From Helianthus annuus (Eukaryota > Streptophyta > Magnoliopsida > Asterales > Asteraceae): a DNA stretch of 64,000 nucleotides. The stretch lies in assembly GCF_002127325.2 (NCBI RefSeq), contig NC_035436.2, positions 26,480,354 through 26,544,353 on the forward strand, given 5' to 3'. Both the position numbers and the translations under genes were made by a program. Of this stretch, positions 11,201-20,532 are shown in pieces. The notes under the pieces were generated by a model, which had not been told where the DNA came from, did not search any database, and saw only the letters and a program-made list of their open reading frames with translations. Positions within the stretch are counted from its first letter, which is position 1, and each line of letters starts with the position of its first letter.

Positions 11201-11559
11201 TGGCTAGTATCAGAGGTTTGATTCCTCATTTGGTTGCTGAAAGTCGTGAGAGCAAGTGGAAGCTGTTCAAGCCAGCTGTTGGTCAAGGGGTTAAATATCT
11301 GAATAAGTTCACTGGTAAAGAGGAATGGAAAGTGGTTTACCCTCCATCGAGTTGCCTTCGTGAAATACCTATGAGAAAGTTCGATCTAAATAAGTTTGAT
11401 AAAATAGGGTATTGGTATCTCAATGGAAAGACCGGGGAAGCCGTGATTACTGAGAAGAATGTGTCGGAGGAGATTGTGAAGATACTGGATCCGATTTGGC
11501 TCGCAAACGCGTTGCAATCAAGCGTGAATATGGTATCCAATACTTCAGTTCACTGTTGA
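8239..11559 (+). CDS. Second ORF (ORF2) of SIRE-type copia element A, function unknown
   Basis: An ORF of 1,106 codons in the position where SIRE/Maximus elements carry an env-like ORF. Residues 1-240 form a globular-looking domain (start MAEQPHPVREF; motifs QWRFFFHVLMQCLSP, ILYPRFLCLIF) like proteins common in Asteraceae copia elements. Residues 290-660 are P/S/T/E-rich with a KGKRP basic patch. Residues 660-780 look coiled-coil and Q/K-rich. About 850-1100 is a second folded module (W-D-F-D...GVQYF...GKTGEAVI...ILDPIW). I see no signal peptide or membrane segment, so an envelope role is not supported. The ATG was chosen for its position two bases after a splice acceptor. The frame ends early by a frameshift near 11510; coding continues in frame 3. 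Confidence 0.75.
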   Translation: MAEQPHPVREFHKSHNQIALLDVNVRGGAEYADIIRFLRNSRIGFAISENIHLVQAYIDDFWRTARVVDDTIEATVSGSPIVITEAVIRAALRFGDLDHGSTCYVRQIQERGVKSFGYADSFDKKEISKAMFLGQWRFFFHVLMQCLSPRKSGTDTMSNDLVSGMIGLPYNQPYNFSLMIFQALKQQIGLKANDKRLMILYPRFLCLIFRHLLPNLSFEGTLLAYALTPMANRIFTDCAKVNGSKRTDARPVPTSLCGAILQDNYNPEADLQWLNIRDGIDHIFVGDTQEPVVVQPQVDLQQPPAVIPEPEPVQEPVISEPVTVTSLQAAVSVQVPVSTSSATEVAVETDDVILELDAALDACPSSRTVDKGKRPMEDAIVDELFDDMPSEKEYLSLVLKELQNCLRPPESRKLELFRAKVASLGPSSDWGIRLARWNDKANDPDSNVFSSSDDDDDENRQRHVSDTVRVPVPFREYKRRRVAVTDLQSSSPMVASVSVTSSSAPSDSRGLLNVELSIAPPTLSSPLPFPSFVEATSVTTSAQPDTPIMSSPIPVVPLFESLSSQTGTGNVFALSGSSSLPVQPSSPIDLPAPETRRTGPRTAFCSNPPSVRRKKASSRPPVTPSSGSRPSRARPSGSRPPAPRSSPVSASRPSSSGKQQNFQDFVRDKFQDAAKVMFQHKTQFSSLQSEIDLLKKRDVDREQQMAQLFRLSKAQSLQLGKFIAQEASTSARQQTLVGTTDRLIGIVTDLVSLFAAQGESSASDFQVQAQCKMDELKKIREDLDKDKDPNASKQGEQSRSARAPEAATPAHVEGESSGAVTGGDKGPVEAVAELVLEPGEVVEETFEGWRTDDDLAGKFSFIETAKGKSIEYESLPVNSDILRSYVFGVEMPEEIFNPIRVPEEVSVAARRWFRVLPDDTQRKRYLSTKGEYSGQIRSWDFDEQHGLVMIKRTDGVQYFRPRAKDLQTLPACDLHHIAQLDLNNHTNVASIRGLIPHLVAESRESKWKLFKPAVGQGVKYLNKFTGKEEWKVVYPPSSCLREIPMRKFDLNKFDKIGYWYLNGKTGEAVITEKNVSEEIVKILDPIWLANALQSSVNMVSNTSVHC

Positions 11560-12095
11560 GCATATTGTCCTTACCTTTTTACGACGTTGCAGCTTTGACG
11601 AAGCTTGAGCTTTTTAATCGTTCAAAATTTGAAGGAGCTACATTGTTCAAGCGCAAGATAAAGTTTAACAAAAGGACAGGACGGAAGGATGAGTTGTACA
11701 AGCCTCAGTTCCCAATCTATCAACAAATCAAGTTCACTTTGGATCCTTCGACAAATACGGCGCGATACAAGCGTGTCTATCAACCCGCAAAGGTTATGGA
11801 CAAGATACCTTTAATGCCGATGAAGCAGAATTTTCTTGATGAAATGAGGTTGTGATGTTACGATCTAGATACGCACGAGGCAGTGATTGTGTTTAATGGT
11901 GATCACGAAAATTTTCGGATGTTGGATCCGATGTGGATGGTGAATATGTCGGCAAACGACATCAGCAAGCTGTTCCGGCATGATATATTCTATGATGACA
12001 AGGACGCTCATCAAGCACTAAAATTTCAACGCGTCGCTTGTTATTGTTTTTATCGAGGAATTCACCTTGGAAGCACCTGGACGCTGAGACACTAG
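11500..12095 (+). pseudogene. Frame-shifted 3' continuation of ORF2 (second copy of its C-terminal module)
   Basis: Frame 3 continues the product after the frameshift, with one in-frame TGA at 11853-11855, and ends at 12095. It repeats the landmarks of the preceding module in the same order: an I-K-R-x-x-G-I-Q-Y-F motif (GVQYF upstream), a K-x-N-K-R-T-G-R-K stretch (NKFTGKEEWK upstream), a run of Y-Q/Y-P and V-Y-Q-P, then H-E-A-V-I-V...R-M-L-D-P-M-W (GEAVI...ILDPIW upstream). The C-terminus is therefore a tandem duplication of a roughly 150-residue unit. Element E carries a related unit at 46324-47400. Confidence 0.65.
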
Positions 12096-12402
12096 AGATA
12101 GAAGATTGAAGACCGAAGACAGTAACAGACAAGGGCGAGTTTGTTGGTGCACTATTTTGTGTCTGTCACTTGTCTATTATTAGCGATGTATTTTGTACGG
12201 TCTTTTATGTTTATCGAGTCTGTAATTCGCCATCGACCAAGTCGGATATCCTCCTATCGTACTTATGTCCGACAAGTTTGTCTCGTCCGTTATGTAAAGT
12301 TTAATGAACAATGCATGTTGCATGTTATAGCTTATGCTTGTTTGTGTGTTTGTACCTGTTTGCTGCAAACTGTTAGTTTGCAGCCAAACAACCATTGTAG
12401 CC

Positions 12403-12569
12403 CTCGACGAAACTCCCGAGTTTCGTCGAGTCCATGATGACGAAACCCCATTTTGGCCAAAACCCCATGTTTCGTCGTGATGGATGACGAAACTCCAAGG
12501 GAGTTTCGTCGTCCAGGAGGTTTCGCCAGGCCTAAGTCAGGTTTCGTCGGGCCCATTCCTAGTTTCGTC
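12403..12569 (+). promoter_or_regulatory. GTTTCGTC/GACGAAAC array in LTR U3
   Basis: Eight exact copies of GTTTCGTC or its complement occur at 12406, 12420, 12439, 12469, 12486, 12503, 12541 and 12562, plus one near-copy (GTTTCGCC, 12520). Two pairs form inverted repeats: 13-base arms with a 2-base centre at 12403-12430, and 11-base arms around 12486-12510. The cluster ends about 20 bases before the TATA box, the expected place for an LTR enhancer. Confidence 0.8.
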
Positions 12570-12587
12570 ACTGTTGGGCTTGGTCTG

Positions 12588-12599
12588 CTATATAAAAAC
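12588..12599 (+). promoter_or_regulatory. TATA box of element A LTR
   Basis: CTATATAAAAAC, a strong plant TATA match, follows the GTTTCGTC array and lies in the 3' part of the LTR, so U3 is about 450 bp and R-U5 about 220 bp. Confidence 0.7.
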
Positions 12600-12840
12600 A
12601 ACATGGTTTCACTTTGAAACTATGAGAGCATACCGTGAAAGTCTAATGTCAAACTCTGTGTGTATTGGTTTGATCATTGTTCTCATCCTTTTAATCAGTT
12701 GAGTGTGATTCATTGGTTATATTGTGTTGTTACTATCTATGTTTGATTTGGCATAGTCACGGGGATTCCGCACTCGTGACCGTGTTTGTGATAAACAAGA
12801 GATTTGGTTTCGTTATCGATCCTCCGAATCTGGACCAACA

Positions 12841-13790
12841 TTAACGAAATCATAACAGATTCTATACCGAAAGAGTTTACATTAATGTTAAAGACCAAGA
12901 GATCACATCTGTTATCTCCTCTCAAACTTACACACACACTCAATCGTACACACTCTGTATCAAAAGGTTATAAGCAAATGGGTTTCTCGTCTATGTATAA
13001 GTGATTGGTTTAATTGCTACGACTTGATCTTAGTAATTGAGTTCATAAACCATAAGACTCAATCACTAAAATCCTCTAGCGATTGAGATTAACTCATTGA
13101 AATGATGGAGCCTCCATCCGCCAGACATCCCTATCGAACGGACTAGTTTCATTGTTTAACATGCGTATTCAACACACACACCAGTAAACCTTGCCTATTC
13201 GAATAGTGAGTGACATGACAAAATGCACTAACAGCTTTAGACATACTTACGCGCAATTCACCGCATATACGGAATCTCTAGTTTACGTCCACATAGTTTT
13301 AGCTATATTCAATTTTCCTAAGTAGCAAAGAGAAAAATTAAATTACAACAGATTCGGAAGAGTTTGATTCTCGATATTGTTTCAAGAGTTCGTTTTCATG
13401 TTTACAAACCAAATTAAAATTAAAAGTAACACCTACCAGGTTATTTTATGTTATCTAATCTTAAATAGAGAAAATAATGGAAAACAGAAAAAGAAACTAA
13501 GATAAAATCATTAATCACAAATGTATTTTGTATATACCATTGTCTTGGAGTGTAAGAACATATCAAGAAAAGTAATATAAATTATGAAATGTATCTACGT
13601 GTGGTCCCAACATATAGCATAACTCAATCTAGCTTCGTTGTCATTCAAACGAGCACTAATATCTTGATTGTCTAGTAAAGTAGTAAATTCAACTCACTAT
13701 AGGAGGTTAATCCAAGAGCCCAAAACAATTTAATTGACTATTAAACTAGTATATACAACTCACTACAGGTGGTTACTAGACTCTTACGTG
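12841..13790. other. AT-rich gene-free stretch
   Basis: No ORF with a recognisable product and no RNA gene. Around 13680-13780 two short segments are similar (an AACTCACTA(T/C)AGG(A/T)GGTTA phrase at about a 70-base interval), a weak local duplication. Confidence 0.5.
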
Positions 13791-13792
13791 AC

Positions 13793-13990
13793 TAATGATC
13801 TCTTGGTCTAGTGGTCAAGGAGGTGCTGAGAAGCTTTGCTTCTATTGGAGGTCATGAGTTCAAATTCAGACGAGGGGAATTTTAATACTAACTTGATGAT
13901 ACTAACATATTAATTTATAATCTGGTTAGCCACGTCTTAACGGTACGCCATTAAAAAATTATGTCAACAACATACATGATTGTCACTCCT
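13793..13990 (+). mobile_element. tRNA-derived SINE-like repeat
   Basis: An internal Pol III promoter pair is visible: box A TGGTCTAGTGG (about 13804) and, about 45 bases on, a degenerate box B AGTTCAAATTC. An AT-rich tail follows. It lacks a foldable tRNA acceptor/anticodon, so it is a tRNA-derived repeat rather than a tRNA gene. The 3' end and target duplications were not found, so the right boundary is approximate. Confidence 0.5.
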
Positions 13991-14399
13991 GAAGGTTGCA
14001 TCTGAATATTCTGAGGCACTTTATTTTCAAAATTCCCATAAAGTTTTGATAAATATTATATATGAAGGCAGCTTAAATATATTTTATCAATTAAGTCTCT
14101 TATAATATCGAACCTTTTTCAAACGATAGAGCTGTTTTATTCTAATGCACACAAGTCACAATCATTTATTTAGCTTGTTCTCAAAGAATTCAATTCCCAA
14201 AAGGGTTTGTGGATAGGGTTTGTGGATAGGCGTATATCCGAACAGAGATTTATTTACCCGTATATGTGGTTTCAGTACGTTCCTCATTTCTCATCTCTAG
14301 ATTACACTTTGGAATCATATGTGCTTGACCAACTGTTAAATATCTGTAATGAAAGCACGTTGTCATAACCCCATGAATGCGTCCCCACAATAATTGAAA

Positions 14400-15230
14400 C
14401 AGTGGTGGATTTAGAAATTTTTTTATGTGGGTTCACTATTTTTAGATGATCCAATTTCAAAGGACCAGACATAAAAAATTCCGTGTCGGTTTGACAGTTC
14501 GGGTCAGATAAGGTTCATCACATAATAAAATTCTATATGATAATAAAGAAAACTATCGACTTATGTTTACGTTGGAACAAGCCAAAGAACTATCGGCTCC
14601 TCTTAGCCAATATCGCTTCTCGGGTCACAATCTATTCATCTATGTAACATGTAAGCTTGGCCATGAGCATGGGAACTTCTGTGTATATTATCTTGACAAC
14701 ACATGTTGTCCACCCAACTCTTTTCCTTTTTAAATTATGATCTATTTTCCATTTTCAGCCGAGGCTTCTTATGAGCCACCAACTTTTGTTGGCAATATGA
14801 TAATATAATTCACTATAAGATTGGACCTTACTTCATTGCACTCACTAATATTTCTCCCAAGTCTAGTTAAGCAGACTTAGATGGTTAATTAATGGCTCGT
14901 GCGATGGTATATAAATCTCTAATTGGCTTTCAACATTAGAAATGGAAACCTAAAAACTCACTCGATGGTATATAAAATCCAGTTTGGGTTTCAGCAATTA
15001 AAAAAAAAAGAGAAACAGAATTAAATACACATTTTGCATGAATCGAACTTGGAACCTGTTGTTTAGAAGGAGGAAGATTTAACCATTGACCAATTTCCAA
15101 TTTCGTGATTGGGTTCTTACCACATTTTATTTATGGGTTCATCCTATATTTTTTATATACCTTTCTACTAAAAATTCAAAACCAAGTGGGTTCGTGTAAA
15201 CCCGTCCCTTGTTAGCTAGATCCGCCCCTG
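14400..15230. mobile_element. Non-autonomous hAT element (Tip100-like termini)
   Basis: An 831-bp element flanked by perfect 8-bp duplications AATTGAAA (14392-14399 and 15231-15238), the hAT hallmark. The left end CAGTGGTGGATTTAG and the inverted right end CAGGGGCGGATCTAG match at 12 of 15 bases. CAGGGGCGGA resembles termini I recall for the Tip100 group. No transposase is encoded. Around 15045-15110 there is a minus-strand tRNA-like stretch (GGTTCCAAGTTCGATTC as box B), possibly an embedded SINE. Confidence 0.88.
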
Positions 15231-17394
15231 AATTGAAATGTACTGTATGCTTTGTCTCGACTAGAGTCTTCTTTTCAATCTTGTTTGGATAACTTGAGTT
15301 TCTACAATGACCACTACTAGTCCACTTCTTATTTTTCTTCTTAGTAGCTAAAAGATTCGAAGTTAGTACCATCATTGTGAGTCGCAGAATAGAGGGTTAA
15401 TCACCATATTCACGCATAGTTATGTACGTTGTTCGGAGAATTCCTTCAAGTACTTGGTTACAAAGTCATGAACATATTTCATGAAGAAGGTTCGATTTAG
15501 CTAGTTTGGGTCCAATCAACTCGAGAATATCATAAATACCATGTTAGATCGAGGGTTTCTAAAACTTACGAGTGGGACACGTGTCATATAAAGATGGATC
15601 CCAAAATACGGTTACAACGAATACATAAATTTTATATTTAAGTGATCGAAGTTTTTTGTTTCATTTCTAAGATTATCATCACTAAAGGACTGGGTTTGAA
15701 GTGAACACCAGTCTCCACACATCTCTCATGGACGGCCTATTCTACCAAATATCAGTGTTCTAAATCACATCCTTCAGACTGAACAATATAGAGGTTGTGA
15801 AGAACATCAGATATTTCTTAAGCTAAAACAAACACAATTATTTCTAAAAAACACATGTTTTTAGATAATTATGTTATGAACCTATGGGCTTATGCCAACC
15901 TACAATGGCAGCACATCTTGAACTTTTAAATAGAAAGCAGGAAATTCTAAAGAAAAAATAAGGAGGGGGGGGGGGGAGTTAATACATGTTAACGTTTTAG
16001 TAAAATTCACACTTCAATGCAAAAAAAAAAAAAAAAAAAAAAAAACCTAACTGAGGGGGTTGGGGCTCCCCTAACCCTAATTAAGATCCTCCCTTGCCAA
16101 CATGCCGTACTCAAAAGACCCATCAAGTTGCATGGATCTGTGGAATGGGTGAAAGAAAGATGTCTAGATATAAACCGAAATAGAATACAAATATAGAGAA
16201 AAGATCAAATACAAATAACTTTAACGTACAAAGCGTACGAACTGAAGGTGTCACACCCTCAAATTCCACATGCGGAGTTCTACCGCTAGACGTGTGACTG
16301 ACCAGGATTCAGCCACCAATTATATAGAATAGTTATAATAATAGTAATGTAGTTAACCAAACCAATACGATTAGTTACCACTAAAATTTAAGTCTAAAGT
16401 TCTTAAGATCAAAACAACAGTTTAAGCAAATAGCGGAAGCATAGGTAAAAGGTTCAGACATAAGTTCATAGTTTGTAATTATTAAAGTACCCAACACGGG
16501 TTAAGACGTCCACTACACATCCCCAAGCTACAAGCTCCTATGTCACTGAGTACCTGCAAAGCATGTAGTAGGGTGTAAACATAAAGTTGGCGAGTTCACG
16601 AGTTTGTCCAGTTTTAATTCCATAAAACATGTTTAAGTAGTTAAGTTACACATTTATATCATGCCATGGGAAGCTACCCATATGTAAGCTACTAAACTGT
16701 GTAATGCCAAATACTTTGCGACCGCACATTACGCGATTTGCCCCGTTTGTTAATGTTCTATCATCATTGACGGTTTGCCAGAGTCTATTAGTTCACGCCC
16801 GATCCTATCCAGGCACGGTGTGAGGTTGGTGAGACCTAATAGCGCTATCAACTGATAACCCGTTCGCCAGGCCAGGCGACTAATCGGTATAGTAAGTAGG
16901 GACTTCCGTGATAGAGTTTCGTTTAGTATACTTGTTGCATCTAATATAAATAGTAATTAACTAAGCGTCCCACACAAGGGGAGAAAAGTAGTTTGTATCC
17001 ATCACAAGGAGATAGCGTTGTTTGTATCCCACACAAGGAGATAGCGTTGTTTTTATATCTGTTTCCCAACCACCGGGAACGCATGCTTTTAGTACAAGTT
17101 GTAAACTCACCTCGGTTTGCTCGGTAGAGAGTTTACTTGGTCAAGTTTGTTGGTCAACCACGTCCAATTATGTTTACCAGTATAGGTCAAGTTTGGGTAC
17201 AAATAATTCAAGTATATCCTACATGCATCTAACAAATAGCATACAAGTCAAGTTGTCATGTAACATGTTAGGTATGTGGGCCTAAGCCCAACATATGAAC
17301 AATTAACAGTGCACTGTAACATATAGCCCAAATCATAACATTCAACCGTGTGGCCCAAACACTTAATGGCCCAAAAATAAGTGAATCAAGCCAG

Positions 17395-17620
17395 TCGAAA
17401 CCGTGAGGTCTCGACTCGAAACAAGTAGATCTCGAGTCGAAATCCAATGGTCTCGAGTTGTACATTATTTGGTCGAAACCTCGTGCTTTGGAGTCAGTCT
17501 CTGAGTCGATACCAGAGAGGTCTCGAGTCGCAAACCGAGCTGGTCTCGAGTCTCCATAATGATGCGTCGGGTTTCGAGTTATAACTAAGTGGTCTCGAGT
17601 CGAAACCACGAGATTTCGAA
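17395..17620. repeat. CTCGAGTCGAAA motif cluster in B LTR
   Basis: Six TCTCGA phrases, five of them the palindrome CTCGAG, mostly as GGTCTCGAGTCG(AAA), within about 225 bp. A diverged version of the cluster survives in the right LTR at 37300-37530, so it is a family trait. Confidence 0.75.
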
Positions 17621-18578
17621 TCATAACTAATGCCGATGCTTCTCGAACGCTTGCTGGCTCAACATAGACAAATCAAAATTCATTAACATGTTGTATCATT
17701 CCGTACACACCCTACATCAGATTCACAACAACAAATTTCAAATATTTTTAGTACCTTCTAATAATTCATCAGGGTTTTTTACCTTTTTTATCAAAACAAC
17801 CCTATCACTGATTCATCAATCACCTGAATACATCATTGTAATAATATGAGATTGTTGTTCCAAATATTATGATATCACCGATCAGTCTAGTAGTTGAACT
17901 TATCATATGAACAACGAACATTACTCGTCCTAAATCATGTTTGTATCATACAAAAACCGTAACATGAATCGGACTTCATTAAGCAGCCTTAACACACCAT
18001 ATTGTTATTGTTATTATCCATGTACAAAACAGTTCACATATTATCATGAAGGAAACACTGCTAATCCTCTAAATAATCAACAATTGAGCACCTCTATTAT
18101 ACATAAACATCAAGTAACAGCTAAAACACTAACCGGGTAGAAATCAGGAGTGAGAGGTGTGTAGAAGGAGGATGAAATGAAGCTTCTTGCTGCTCTTAGG
18201 ATGGATGGTGCTGCCACCGAAATACAAGGAGAAAGGAGGGCGTCTATGAGCTTTTAGGGTTTTCTAGAGAGAGAGGGTTAGTGAGAGAGAGGGGTGAATG
18301 TTTTTGGGGATTGGTGAGGGAATGATTGTTGTCAAATCATTCCATATGTCGGCTGAATGGAAGGGTTTTATACCCACCATAATGTCCCGCACTCCCTAGG
18401 GCTTGTGCGGTTTCCGGTGGGCCTGAGGTATCGGGCCAGATCATAGGGTCCAAGGTCCATTTGCCAACCATGTGGGGAGTCGGAACCAAGGAAAGCCAAA
18501 CCCGAGAATAAGTGGTTTCGAGTCGATACCTAAAGGTTTCGGCTGGTGTAATTTACATTGACACGTATATTTATTTCC

Positions 18579-18581
<3 letters not shown>

Positions 18582-18646
<65 letters not shown>

Positions 18647-19005
18647 CTAAAAAACACACAACTTTTTTTTTAATATTTTTTAGCTAAAAGTCGCTAATTT
18701 TTGTTACCAAAAAAAAATTGACTACTAAAAGTAGCGATTTTTTAGCTAAAAATATTTAAAAAAAAATCTTTTTGCGTGTTTTTTAGGTTTTTTTAAGGGT
18801 TTAGTTTTTAGCGTTTTAGCTTGGGTGCGGGTGGGGGGAGGGGTAGGGGGTTATAATTTTTTTAGGGGGGTGGGTGGGGGTTTAGGTTTTTTTAGGGGGG
18901 GGGGGGGCGTGGGGGTTAGGTTATTTTCGGTTTTTTAAGGGTTTCTTTATGTGTTCACATTGGTTCTCATGGTTCTCACAATATAGGTGGTTCTCAAATG
19001 AACCT

Positions 19006-19054
<49 letters not shown>
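18582..19054. mobile_element. Short element (18646-19010) inside a (TA)n tract
   Basis: The left LTR carries (TA)n at 18582-18645 and 19011-19054. Between them is a 365-bp segment starting GCTAAAAAACACAC and ending with the complement of GGGTAAGGTTCATTTGAG. It is absent from the same position of the right LTR, which instead has three other (TA)n-bounded elements. It shows no clear terminal inverted repeat. Insertion into an existing TA microsatellite is the simplest reading. Confidence 0.6.
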
Positions 19055-19057
<3 letters not shown>

Positions 19058-19358
19058 CATATTAAATATTTACACGTAATTCACAAAATACACATACTAC
19101 ACGATCAGTAATCATAGATTTTCATTAACATAACCGCGTAATACAATAAAGAAATGTTTTCGTGGGGTGTCACATTATCCCCAAGTTTTATGAACTTTCG
19201 TCTCGAAAGCGAGAGCGCAACCACTAACAAGCTAGTGTGAAGAAATGTTTTCGCGGGGTGTCACATCATCCCCTGTTGGCTTGGAATTTCGTCCCGAAAT
19301 TCGGCTGTAGCTTCAGTGCTGGAAGTTTTGTTTGCAAACAATTGGGGATACCTGCGCA

Positions 19359-20310
19359 TCATTTGGTCGTCTCGTTCCCAAGTAAACTCTCGGCCACGGC
19401 GCAAGTTCCAACGAACCTAAACGATAGGTATCTTGCTACGCTTAAGGGTTTGGATTTCTTGATCCATGATTCCTCAATGAAGCGTAGTTGGTCGTCAATC
19501 GTGAGTTCCTTAAAAGGAACTATGAGCGTCTCATCTGACAAACACTTCTTCAAATTAGAGACGTGCAAGACGTTGTGTACAACACTAAGCTCTTTAGGCA
19601 GGTTTAGTTTGTAAGCTACCTTACCGATCCTCTCAGTAATTTCGAAAGGTCCAACGTATCGCGTATTAAGCTTGCCCCTTTTGCCAAAACGTATCACACC
19701 CTTCCAGGGTGAAACTTTAATTAGAACCCGATCACCGATCTGGAATTCTAGAGGTTTCCTACGCTTATCGGCGTAGCACTTCTGACGGTCTCGAGCTGCT
19801 GCCATGCGTTGTCTGATCAGGTCAATCCTTTCTATCGTGTCGACTACGAGTTTCGGGCCGGTAATTTGACTTTCGCCAACTTCCGCCCAACACAAAGGTG
19901 ACCGGCATTTACGACCGTATAATGTCTCAAATTATGCTGCCTGAATGCTAGTGTGGTGGCTGTTGTTATAAGAGAATTCTACCAAAGGTAGATTTCGTTC
20001 ACACCCATTTCTAAAGTCAATAACACAAGCTCTCAGCATGTCTTCGAGTGTCTGGATGGTACGTTCCGTCTGACCATCCGTTTGTGGGTGATAAGCGGTG
20101 CTCATGTCTAACTACGAGCCAAAGGATTTGTGCATAGTCTGCCACAATTCGAAGGTGAAACGAGGATCGCGATCAGAGATAATGGATGTTGGTACTCCGT
20201 CCCTAGCAACTACTTCCTTCAAGTAGATGGCTACAAGTTTTAAATACTTTTCTGTTTCTTTTATCGCAAGAAAGTGTACAGATTTGGTTAAGCGATCTAC
20301 GATCACCTAA
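19359..20310 (-). pseudogene. pol: Integrase fragment of element B
   Basis: Two main open pieces: 20112-20306 with the core motif [11 protein letters not shown] and S-D-R-D-P-R-F (second catalytic Asp), and 19359-19895 with the C-terminal [16 protein letters not shown] region typical of gypsy integrases. The conserved [10 protein letters not shown] segment lies between them in broken frames near 20040-20100. Confidence 0.8.
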
Positions 20311-20532
20311 ATGGTATTGTTCCCGCTTTACGATCTTGGTAGGCAAGTAACAAAATCCATGGAAATTTGTTCCCATTTCCAGGTTGTTAACTCTGGTTGT
20401 TGCAGTAGGCCCGACGGCTTTTGGTATTCAATCTTGACTCTAGCGCAAGTCAAACATTTGCTAACGTACTTAGCAACAATAGCTTTCATGTTGGGCCACC
20501 GTTACAAAGGCTTGAGATCGTGATACATCTTG

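Larger units (their letters stand above)
1..12840 (+). mobile_element. Ty1-copia SIRE/Maximus-type retrotransposon (element A), 5' end outside window
   Basis: Order along the + strand is gag, pol in copia order (protease motif, integrase, reverse transcriptase, RNase H), a long non-coding spacer, a second large ORF and a 3' LTR. An extra ORF after pol is the hallmark of the SIRE/Maximus lineage of Ty1-copia. The gag frame is open to the left edge, so the 5' LTR and gag start lie outside. The right boundary is set by LTR termini TGTTGG (12142) and CCAACA (12840), which are inverse complements; the next bases TTAAC would be the right target duplication. Pol is uninterrupted, but gag and the second ORF carry breaks, so this copy is not fully coding-competent. 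Confidence 0.9.
12142..12840 (+). repeat. 3' LTR of element A
   Basis: A 699-bp LTR with termini TGTTGG and CCAACA, a perfect 6-base inverted pair. It is preceded by a purine-rich tract (ACAAGGGCGAG, 12130-12139) that would prime plus-strand synthesis. A TATA box lies at 12588-12599. The 5' partner is outside the window, so termini rest on the inverse-complement ends, purine tract and promoter. Confidence 0.8.
15670..19265 (-). repeat. Gypsy LTR of tandem element B (left copy)
   Basis: Aligns in order with 24227-24905 plus 36323-41926, for example GGACTGGGTTTGAAGTG at about 15692 and 24249, and the shared plant-like text from 16310 to 18580 against 36323 to 38478. It ends GGGGTGTCACA at 19265, directly followed by the pyrimidine-rich complement of a polypurine tract. 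Compared with the right copy the outermost ~30 bases (TGTCCACACATC...) are missing. Contains a 13-G run near 15964, a 25-A run near 16020, a CTCGAG cluster and (TA)n tracts. No coding sequence. Confidence 0.8.

Noticed and set aside
8239..11559. ORF2 as a host protein gene
   Set aside because: It lies inside a bounded copia element before its LTR, and a related module occurs inside element E; it is element-encoded.
13793..13885. tRNA gene on the + strand
   Set aside because: Box A and B are present but the flanks cannot form an acceptor stem or an anticodon arm; box B is degenerate. Called SINE-like instead.
18441..18659. Open frames running through (TA)n tracts here and at 38253-38558, 39522-39815 and 39902-40132
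   Set aside because: They encode IYIYIY runs from the microsatellite; no domain, wrong composition, different in the two LTR copies.
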